From positions 7,249-71,248 of the forward strand of contig JAVBRM010000077.1 in assembly GCA_031548025.1 (NCBI GenBank): a stretch of DNA of 64,000 nt, in the 5' to 3' direction. The notes below the pieces were generated by a model. The model was given only the letters and a program-made list of their open reading frames with translations. It was not told the origin of the DNA and did not search any database. Shown in pieces: positions 58,342 to 64,000 of this stretch. The stretch comes from UBA5239 sp031548025 (GTDB lineage Bacteria; Verrucomicrobiota; Lentisphaeria; Victivallales; Victivallaceae). The position numbers and the translations under genes were made by a program. How positions within the stretch are numbered: the stretch's first letter is position 1; every line of letters begins with the position of its first letter.

Positions 58342-59595
58342 TCAGGCTTTGTAGAAATGGCGAAGCTTGCGCACCCGATCGACCATGGCCGGATGGGAAC
58401 TGTTGAACAGCGCGTAAAAACGCTGCGGGTTGACGCTGGAAAGATTGTCCGCCGCCAGTTTGACCAGCGCCGAGGCCAACGCATCGCCGCTGCCCAGGAC
58501 TTTGACGACAAAACGGTCGGCCTGACGCTCGAAATGCCGCGATAACGTATTGAGCATCAAAGGTAAACCGCAGCAAAGTATCGATGAAACAAAGCTGAGC
58601 AATATCAACTGGGCGCAGAAAGTCACATGGTTCAAGTTGAATATTTCAGCCAACCAGTTCTGACGCAAGACGATATAAGCAACGATCGATCCGATCGCCG
58701 ACAATATCTCCAGCAGAATCAGGTTTTTCATGACGTGCTTGCGGGCGGCGTGAGCCGCTTCATGCGCCAACACCGCCATCAACTCGTCGCGGTTCAGCTT
58801 GGAGATAAGCGTGTCGTAAATCACGATCCGCCGGGAACCGGCCAGGCCACTGAAGTACGCGCCGGCCAACAAAGTCCTCCGGGAGGCGTCCATGGAATAA
58901 ACCCCCTTGACCTGAACTCCGCATTTATTCATCAACTGCATGACGCTGATGTCAAGCGCGCGATCGTTGAGCGGGACAAACTTATTGAACAGCGGCTGAA
59001 TCAAATTCGGCGTAATATAGACCACAAACATGGTCACGATGAAAAATACCATCCAGACCGGCAGCCACCAGATATCGCGGGTATACTCGAAATTCACCAG
59101 CCAGACCATACCGGCCAGCGCCACGCCCATGATGACGGTAGTCAGGAAAAATGATTTGATCTGGTCGCCGAACCAGACTTTGAAAGTGATCGTGCTGAAC
59201 CCGAAGCGACGGTCCAAAATGAACAACCGGTAAAGGTTGAACGGAAAGTTCAAAATGGCTTTGGCATAAATCAACAGCAGAAAAAACACCACACCCTGAA
59301 TGATATAATTGACATTCCAGCTCAAAATCCATTCATTGTACCAGTTCAACAGACCGAAAATAAATACCAGACTGATAATCTGATTATAAAGCCGCGAGAA
59401 AAACGCGAAACGCGACTTGGCCATATTGTAATCGCGGCTGCGCTTGAATTGATCCTGATCGATGGCCCCTTCGAATTCCGGCGGAATATCCGATCCATAC
59501 TTATACAAATGCCAGTAGTTGAGACCTTCGAGAAATAAATCCGCCCCCTGATTCAGGGCATACAGGATAATAATTATCCAAAATGCGTATTCCAT
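58342..59595 (-). CDS. M48 (Ste24-like) integral membrane zinc metalloprotease
   Basis: A 417-residue protein. Several membrane helices (FWIIIILYALNQGADLFL, IIQGVVFFLLLIYAKAIL, FLTTVIMGVALAGMVWLV, LPVWMVFFIVTMFVVYI). The zinc motif HEAAHAARKH gives His278, Glu279 and His282. SMDASRRTLLAGAYFSGLAGSRRIVIYDTLI is the M48A pre-motif block. A following helix pair and LSRHFERQADRF (third ligand Glu region) complete the site. Ste24-like CAAX endoproteases cut membrane proteins. AAGGTGG precedes the ATG. Single gene. Confidence 0.92.
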   Translation of the reverse strand: MEYAFWIIIILYALNQGADLFLEGLNYWHLYKYGSDIPPEFEGAIDQDQFKRSRDYNMAKSRFAFFSRLYNQIISLVFIFGLLNWYNEWILSWNVNYIIQGVVFFLLLIYAKAILNFPFNLYRLFILDRRFGFSTITFKVWFGDQIKSFFLTTVIMGVALAGMVWLVNFEYTRDIWWLPVWMVFFIVTMFVVYITPNLIQPLFNKFVPLNDRALDISVMQLMNKCGVQVKGVYSMDASRRTLLAGAYFSGLAGSRRIVIYDTLISKLNRDELMAVLAHEAAHAARKHVMKNLILLEILSAIGSIVAYIVLRQNWLAEIFNLNHVTFCAQLILLSFVSSILCCGLPLMLNTLSRHFERQADRFVVKVLGSGDALASALVKLAADNLSSVNPQRFYALFNSSHPAMVDRVRKLRHFYKA

Positions 59596-59897
59596 TAAAC
59601 AACCACCTTAAATTTTTATATGGCTTCTGCCACATATCACGCAATAATATAACCCATATTTTCAAAAAAAAAAGCGCTTACCCATAATTTACCCAAGCAT
59701 TTTTTTTAATTTTCCAGCATAAATTACAATTCGGCAAATCCGCAAGAAAGATCATTATCATTGAACCTGACAGATAGAATTAGTCCAATATGAATGATTG
59801 ATGAGCTCAAAAACAATCACATAGAGGGCCTATTTGCTTTATTTGACCAATTACAAATAAGGCCAGGGGAAAGCGCTCTTTGATGGACTTTATATCA
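59596..59897. other. 302-base intergenic region
   Basis: AT-rich spacer upstream of the M48 gene and downstream of the secreted protein gene. Apart from an imperfect inverted repeat (59827-59864) I see no ORF or RNA gene in it. Confidence 0.5.
59827..59864 (-). terminator. Imperfect hairpin after the secreted protein gene
   Basis: GGCCTATTTG (59827-59836) and CAAATAAGGCC (59854-59864, one extra A), 17-base loop. Positioned 33 bases beyond the stop of the gene at 59898; no T-tract. Confidence 0.3.
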
Positions 59898-60560
59898 TTA
59901 TTTGACTTTGAAGTCGTAGAAGCGGTTGATTCCTTCGCAGGCGACGAGGCCGAGACGGTATTTCTCCGGAATTTTGTCGTCGATGAAACCGAAAATATGA
60001 TCGCCGACCTGGACGGTCATTTGCGGGCCTTTACGGGTAAACTGCAGTTTGACGTTGACTTCGTATTTCTTGTTGCGTTCGAAATCGGCGGTCAGAAATG
60101 CCCGATTGACCCATTGCTGTTTGCCGTCGACGAAATAGTGGTACCAGACATTGATGCCTTTGTCGTACAGAATGATTTCAAAATGATCGCGCAACTCGGA
60201 GTAGCCGTCTTCCGTTTTGAACGGCTCGGCGGCAATGATCAGTCCCGGGGCCATACGGTAGTCAAATTCCATGGTCGCGGAAAAACTGACATTCTTCTGA
60301 AATTCCTGTTTCAAAAGCATGGCGGTAAAAACTTCTCCGGCCCGTTTGCCCTGCAATTCGGCCTGAGTTGCATCGACCGGAACCGCGTTGACGATAAAAT
60401 CCTTTTCCTGGACCCACTGCCCGCGATGCGGCCAGCGCCAGCTTTTGGTCATCACCCAATCTTCCTGAGTCCAACCACCGGCATTAAAGACACTGACATG
60501 CTCCGCCATGATACAGACAGAGGCGGATAACAACATAAACAGCAATATTTTGCATTTCAT
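59898..60560 (-). CDS. Secreted concanavalin-like (LamG/DUF1080-type) protein
   Basis: A 220-residue protein; signal peptide MKCKILLFMLLSASVCIMA. The mature part reads as a single beta-jelly-roll: NVSFSATMEFDYRMAPGLIIAAEP, HFEIILYDKGINVWYHYF, KYEVNVKLQFTRKGPQMTVQVGDHIFGF and a closing YRLGLVACEGINRFYDFKV. This is like the 3-keto-disaccharide hydrolase/LamG domains common in this phylum. It lies 3 bp downstream of the lipoprotein-like gene at 60564. Probable glycan-binding or hydrolysing accessory. Confidence 0.7.
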   Translation of the reverse strand: MKCKILLFMLLSASVCIMAEHVSVFNAGGWTQEDWVMTKSWRWPHRGQWVQEKDFIVNAVPVDATQAELQGKRAGEVFTAMLLKQEFQKNVSFSATMEFDYRMAPGLIIAAEPFKTEDGYSELRDHFEIILYDKGINVWYHYFVDGKQQWVNRAFLTADFERNKKYEVNVKLQFTRKGPQMTVQVGDHIFGFIDDKIPEKYRLGLVACEGINRFYDFKVK

Positions 60561-60563
60561 AAT

Positions 60564-61472
60564 TTAATTACTCTTGAATGAATTGATGAATTCAGCGTTA
60601 TCCCGGTTGGCCTCCAACTCGGTTTTTTCCAATTGATACGCCAGTTTGATAAACTTGATTTCTTCCAGTTTGGCAATGGCGGCGGCCAGTTTGCTCCCGG
60701 TCGGCGATTTGCGGTAATCCTGAATATACTCATACCCTTTTTCCAAACGGCGGAGCAAATCACGGCTGACAATCAACTTAACCTGGGGCTCCTTGGCCTC
60801 CCCCACAAAAACCGAAATTTCACGGTCACTGTCGCCTACCATTTTCGAACCTTCGGTCAAACCGAGGAAATGGAATTCCACTTCGCCCCTGTCATCCGTG
60901 GTAATCTGCCAGGTTTTGGCGCCGGATTTCAGGACCACCGGCTGATTTACCGCCGGCAGGGTTTCATTTTCCGAGGTGGTACCGGATTTGGTTTCAATAA
61001 CTTCCACCACTTCCAGAACACTGCGGCCAAGCATTTCGGCATTCAAAGCGGGGTTCATGCATGAAAACGAAAAATTGGTGAGCCCCACCGCATAACGAAA
61101 TGGAAACATGGCAAAGGTCACCGCGCAAAATACATGGGAAACAATCGCCACCGGAAACAAAACCACTCCGGTCGGCACTTCATAGATTTCACGCCACCCC
61201 TGATACGGAGTATACAATTCACTGACCGTCTTGATCTGGATCACGTCACTGGAAGAACGCTGATGCTTGTCGACTTTGAATGTAACCAGAGATTCGGAGG
61301 GTGTAGTACTGGAAGTACTTAACACATAGAGCGGTTCCAACTCGGTTTTTCGATATTCGGTTTTAATATCATCGACGTAATCAATATGATTGCGGCAGCC
61401 GTAACCGCCAAACATCACGGCTCCGCTGGTTGCCAGCATCACCAGAACATTTAAAGTTTTCGATTTTCTCAT
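60564..61472 (-). CDS. Putative lipoprotein of unknown function
   Basis: A 302-residue protein; N-terminus MRKSKTLNVLVMLATSGAVMFGGYGC with a lipobox-like Gly-Tyr-Gly-Cys. The mature part has a hydrophobic hairpin (VVLFPVAIVSHVFCAVTFAMFPF) and a beta-rich segment (KTWQITTDDRGEVEFHFLG), then helical repeats. GGTGGG is just before the ATG at 61472. No family recognised. Cotranscribed with the jelly-roll gene at 59898 (3-bp gap). Confidence 0.7.
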   Translation of the reverse strand: MRKSKTLNVLVMLATSGAVMFGGYGCRNHIDYVDDIKTEYRKTELEPLYVLSTSSTTPSESLVTFKVDKHQRSSSDVIQIKTVSELYTPYQGWREIYEVPTGVVLFPVAIVSHVFCAVTFAMFPFRYAVGLTNFSFSCMNPALNAEMLGRSVLEVVEVIETKSGTTSENETLPAVNQPVVLKSGAKTWQITTDDRGEVEFHFLGLTEGSKMVGDSDREISVFVGEAKEPQVKLIVSRDLLRRLEKGYEYIQDYRKSPTGSKLAAAIAKLEEIKFIKLAYQLEKTELEANRDNAEFINSFKSN

Positions 61473-61579
61473 GACCCACCTATAAATTATCATCGGATTC
61501 ACTGATATTTAAGAATATAATACGCGGGATTTTTCAATACAAATAGAATTTCAATTCTTGAACAATTTTTTCCGTTCAT

Positions 61580-61607
61580 TTGCAAATATGACAACGCGAG
61601 TTATATT
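61580..61607 (+). promoter_or_regulatory. Promoter candidate of the DUF3990/DUF3791 pair
   Basis: TTGCAA (61580-61585), 16-bp spacer, TATATT (61602-61607), 47 bases upstream of the ATG at 61655. Confidence 0.45.
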
Positions 61608-61654
61608 GCTCCAACCAAAGAGCATATTATCAACAAGACGGAAACACTGGCAAA

Positions 61655-62110
61655 ATGATTGTTTATCATGGTGGATATTGTGAAATCCGTACACCGGAGT
61701 TCAAGCCAGGCCGGAACAGCAAAGATTTCGGGACTGGTTTTTACTGTACCGGCCTGTTGCCGCAGGCGGAACGCTGGGCAAAACGCTTCGATACACCGGT
61801 GGTAAGTATATATGAATATATCCAGGCGACAAACCTGGATGTCCTGGATTTTGATCAAATGACGGAAGAGTGGCTGGATTTCATTATTTCCTGTCGTAGT
61901 GATAAGCCGCATGCGCATGATATTGTCATTGGAGCAATGGCAAATGATCAGGTATGGAATTATATAGCCGATTATATCAGCGGAATTCTGACGCGTGAGC
62001 AATTCTGGGTGTTGGCTAAATTCAAACATCCGACTCATCAAATCGCCTTTTGTACGTCAAGCGCCTTGAATTGCTTGAAATTTCAGGGAATTGCGGAGGT
62101 CAAACCATGA
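61655..62110 (+). CDS. DUF3990-like putative ADP-ribosyltransferase (toxin candidate)
   Basis: A 151-residue protein. The start MIVYHGGYCEIRTPEFKPGRNSKDFGTGFYCTGLL-type pattern (key short blocks: YHGGYCEI, KDFGTGFYCT, QAERWAKRF) is the DUF3990 signature, a family in the ADP-ribosyltransferase clan; the early YHG and Tyr-rich strand serve as the NAD site. Later parts include FWVLAKFKHPTHQIAFCTSSAL. The stop overlaps the next ATG (ATGA), so the two genes are strictly coupled. DUF3990 genes are commonly found next to DUF3791 genes (my recollection), which suggests a toxin-antitoxin or NAD-consuming defence function (inference). Confidence 0.75.
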   Translation: MIVYHGGYCEIRTPEFKPGRNSKDFGTGFYCTGLLPQAERWAKRFDTPVVSIYEYIQATNLDVLDFDQMTEEWLDFIISCRSDKPHAHDIVIGAMANDQVWNYIADYISGILTREQFWVLAKFKHPTHQIAFCTSSALNCLKFQGIAEVKP

Positions 62111-62568
62111 ATGGACGGGAACCCCGACAGGAAAACGATCTTTTTTTCGTCTGTTCATTAATCGAGTATATCGGCCGGAAAACCCGGAACCGCCGCTGCG
62201 ACATCGTTAACGCTCTGGGTATGGCCGAAATAGAGCACTTTCTGGAACTGGCGGATGTCTATCATTGCGAAAACATGGATAAATTACTGGATGAACTGGT
62301 CGACAAACACCATATCAAGACCGGTAATTTCGATAATATCGCAGCCTGCCGTTATGCGGTTCCAAGCCATTTCGATATCGGCAAAGTTTATAAACGCCTG
62401 ATCATCGCAGTATCGCGGGAGGAGAAAATCACCTTTGCCAAAGCTCTGATCAAAGTCTATAATTCGTGGATTTCAATGAAGATCGATGATTACAATAGCA
62501 GTATGTTTTTCGAAAATCCCGACTACCTTTCCCAATCCTTTCTGTTCGGTGCTCCTTGGCCGGAATAA
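62107..62568 (+). CDS. DUF3791-like protein fused to a second small domain (antitoxin candidate)
   Basis: A 153-residue protein. Residues ~1-75 (FFVCSLIEYIGRKTRNRRCDIV, YHCENMDKLLDELVDKHHIK) resemble DUF3791. Residues ~80-150 (RYAVPSHFDIGKVYKRLIIAVS, LIKVYNSWISMKIDDYNSSMF, NPDYLSQSFLFG) look like the small protein often found in a separate gene next to DUF3990/DUF3791, so this may be a fusion. ATG 62107 overlaps the upstream stop. A start further upstream (62050) would lie inside the partner gene. Predicted partner or neutraliser; similarity is recalled, not computed. Confidence 0.6.
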   Translation: MNGREPRQENDLFFVCSLIEYIGRKTRNRRCDIVNALGMAEIEHFLELADVYHCENMDKLLDELVDKHHIKTGNFDNIAACRYAVPSHFDIGKVYKRLIIAVSREEKITFAKALIKVYNSWISMKIDDYNSSMFFENPDYLSQSFLFGAPWPE

Positions 62569-62598
62569 AAAAAAGACGCCGGGGTTTATTCCGGCGCC
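62567..62598 (-). terminator. Rho-independent terminator of serC
   Basis: On the minus strand GGCGCCGG (62598-62591), 8-base loop, CCGGCGTC (62582-62575, one G-T pair), then eight T residues (62574-62567). It lies 22 bases after the serC stop and also abuts the stop of the convergent DUF3791-like gene. Confidence 0.8.
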
Positions 62599-62620
62599 TG
62601 AAACATTGTCTGAAAAATGA

Positions 62621-63706
62621 TCAGCCGTTGTTCTTTTCGAATTCAATCATGAAGTCGACCAGTTTTTCCACTCCGGCCAGGGGCACCGCATTGTAGATGC
62701 TGGCACGGATGCCGCCGACTGAACGATGGCCTTTGAGGCCGGTCATGCCCTTGGCATTGGCTTCTTTGACGAACTTGCTTTCGAGTTCTTCGGTGGGCAG
62801 ACGGAAAACCACGTTCATCTTGGAACGGGAATCGGGCTGAACCGGTGAAGAATAGAACGAGCTCTGATTCAACAGTTCGTAAATGGCTTCGGACTTGGTG
62901 TTGTTGATGTTTTCAATAACCTTGAGTCCGCCCTGCTTCTTGAGCCAGTCGGTGACCAGCGCCAGCATGTAGATGGTGAAGGTCGGCGGGGTATTGTAGA
63001 GGCTTTCGCTTTCGATATAGGTTTTGTAACGCAACATCGTCGGGACATATTTCGGAAGCTCTTCATCCTTGACCAGGTCTTTGCGGATGATGACCAGAGC
63101 CATACCGCTCGGGCCGAGATTCTTCTGCATGCCGGCGTAAATCAGGCCGAAATCACTGACATTGATGACGCGGGACATGATATCGCTGGACATATCGGCA
63201 ACCATCGGCACCCCGGCAACTACCGGCGGAAACTCATGATACTGGGTTCCGTAAATGGTATTGTTGCTGGTGATATGGAGATATTTGGCGCCGGGAGTGG
63301 GCTTCCAATGACGGATTTCGGGAATCCGGTCATATTTGGTGTCCTTGCTGCTGGCAATCACATTCGCCGTACCGAAACGACCGGCTTCCTTGATGGCGGC
63401 GGACGCCCAGGTACCGGTGTCGGCGAAATCGGCGGCACCGCCGTTCAGCAGGTTCATCGGCACCATGCCGAACTGCATCCAGGCACCGCCCTGAACGAAA
63501 CAGACCGCATAATCGTCGGAAATGTTCATCAGTTCACGGATATTGCTTTCGGCACGCTTGATGACTTCGGTAAATTCCTTACCACGATGGGAAATCTCCA
63601 TAATCCCGCTGCCTATGCCCTTGTAATCGCAAAATTCAGCCTGAGCTGTCTGCATGACTTCGTCCGGAATCATCGCCGGACCGGCACTGAAATTATAAAC
63701 TCTCAT
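62621..63706 (-). CDS. serC: Phosphoserine aminotransferase
   Basis: A 361-residue PLP enzyme of serine synthesis (3-phosphohydroxypyruvate to phosphoserine). Family blocks: MRVYNFSAGPAMIPDEVM, GSGIMEISHRGKEFTEV, VCFVQGGAWMQFGMVPMNLL, TSNNTIYGTQYHEFP, MVADMSSDIMSRVINVSDFGL, then GMQKNLGPSGMALVIIRKDL with the PLP Lys. RASIYNAVPLAGVEKLVDFM closes it. AGAGGCGG precedes the ATG at 63706; the longer frame to 63775 enters the promoter. Followed by a good terminator. Confidence 0.96.
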   Translation of the reverse strand: MRVYNFSAGPAMIPDEVMQTAQAEFCDYKGIGSGIMEISHRGKEFTEVIKRAESNIRELMNISDDYAVCFVQGGAWMQFGMVPMNLLNGGAADFADTGTWASAAIKEAGRFGTANVIASSKDTKYDRIPEIRHWKPTPGAKYLHITSNNTIYGTQYHEFPPVVAGVPMVADMSSDIMSRVINVSDFGLIYAGMQKNLGPSGMALVIIRKDLVKDEELPKYVPTMLRYKTYIESESLYNTPPTFTIYMLALVTDWLKKQGGLKVIENINNTKSEAIYELLNQSSFYSSPVQPDSRSKMNVVFRLPTEELESKFVKEANAKGMTGLKGHRSVGGIRASIYNAVPLAGVEKLVDFMIEFEKNNG

Positions 63707-63766
63707 TTTCCGCCTCTGTGGTTGAAGGATTAAATAGTTATTTTTGTATGAATTAGAGTAAGAGAT

Positions 63767-63795
63767 ACAATACACCGCGGGAATATTATTTTCAA
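63767..63795 (-). promoter_or_regulatory. Promoter of serC
   Basis: Minus strand TTGAAA (63795-63790), 17-bp spacer, TATTGT (63772-63767), with a ~55-base leader. Confidence 0.45.
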
Positions 63796-63819
63796 TTGAA
63801 AAATTGAAAATTAATTATT

Positions 63820-63875
63820 GAATTGGAGAATTGGAGAATTGGGGAATTATTGAATTGGGGAATTGGAGAATTGGT
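63820..63875. repeat. Seven tandem copies of an 8-bp unit (GAATTGGA)
   Basis: Units GAATTGGA, GAATTGGA, GAATTGGG, GAATTATT, GAATTGGG, GAATTGGA, GAATTGGT run without gaps from 63820 to 63875. A direct microsatellite-like array just upstream of the serC promoter. Confidence 0.85.
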
Positions 63876-63894
63876 ATATTGAAATCCAGTGATG

Positions 63895-63959
63895 TTTGCA
63901 ACTTTCCTTTTGCGAGAATGGCATGAAAGCACGTCGGAGCAAAAGGAAAAAGTTGCAAA
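63895..63959. repeat. 19-bp near-perfect inverted repeat at the window end
   Basis: TTTGCAACTTTCCTTTTGC (63895-63913) pairs with its complement at 63939-63959, which has two extra A residues. The 25-base loop is not repetitive. No T-tract follows; it may be a hairpin RNA, terminator of an off-window gene or a small non-autonomous element. Confidence 0.55.
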
Positions 63960-64000
63960 ATAGCGAATGTCGTATTACGGTAGAGGCGATTGGACCCGGC

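Noticed and set aside
63820..63875. CRISPR-like array
   Set aside because: Eight-base units without spacers; a simple tandem repeat, not a CRISPR.
1..64000. tRNA, rRNA, riboswitch or intact IS element
   Set aside because: No cloverleaf-like gene, rRNA core sequence or transposase was recognised on either strand; short hairpins found are listed separately.

Overview
The window looks like a chromosome segment of a Lentisphaerota/Victivallales-type bacterium (Planctomycetota-Verrucomicrobiota-Chlamydiota superphylum). This is inferred from four short prepilin-like proteins (FTLIELLVVIAIIAIL leader; H-X9-DG C-terminus, intact or modified in three and degenerate in one) scattered beside sugar genes, the density of AraC/GntR/LacI regulators next to secreted glycoside-hydrolase-like proteins, and a zinc-ribbon Ser/Thr kinase. 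No rRNA, tRNA, CRISPR array or intact insertion sequence was found.

Layout. 1-4.9 kb: a LacI regulator cut by the window edge, a prepilin-like gene, a XylR-type AraC regulator divergent from an MGH1-type glycosidase, and a DUF486 membrane protein. 4.9-13.1 kb: a PocR-domain AraC regulator divergent from a tight four-gene operon (prepilin-like, GH123/DUF4091-like, TPR+CBM9-like, LamG+barrel), closed by a second AraC regulator. 13.2-17 kb: a GH127 enzyme converging on a wbuC-gntR-araC operon that carries a classic FadR-type operator. 17-18.5 kb: an apparently exported family II pyrophosphatase divergent from a small signal peptidase. 18.5-26.8 kb: a prepilin-like gene divergent from a sugar isomerase-like gene, then a GntR/prepilin-like/1260-residue secreted protein operon. 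26.8-28.3 kb: a polytopic membrane protein. 28.4-30.3 kb: an RtcB-PrfH ribosome repair/rescue operon with a leader containing a 14-codon ORF. 30.4-33.7 kb: GntR, Gfo/Idh/MocA, SDR and aldo/keto reductase, a sugar-oxidation/reduction operon. 33.8-35.8 kb: two AT-rich genes for unknown secreted proteins. 36-39.8 kb: a GntR/LacI hybrid divergent from a cytoplasmic two-domain glycosidase-like enzyme, with a palindromic operator. 39.8-40.5 kb: a RelE/Xre toxin-antitoxin pair. 40.7-63.7 kb: mostly housekeeping genes (formyltransferase, YdbH/AsmA-like protein, HolA, M42 peptidase, Ser/Thr kinase, two parvulins, RlmD-like methylase, EpmB-like radical SAM, Pgi, M48 protease, SerC), interrupted by a DUF3990/DUF3791-like pair resembling an ADP-ribosyltransferase toxin-antitoxin unit.

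How it works together: regions 1-39 kb read as many small locally regulated sugar-scavenging units. Each has its own regulator, one or two hydrolase-like enzymes and often a pseudopilin-like partner. Several perfect promoters (TTGACA-N16/17-TATAAT-like, often extended as TTGACAAAA) with overlapping palindromes can be read directly. The most interesting non-obvious signals are the RtcB-PrfH leader ORF, an inverted repeat that would sequester the start codon of the kinase mRNA, the exported pyrophosphatase, the DUF3990/DUF3791 pair, and operator palindromes that assign regulators to operons.
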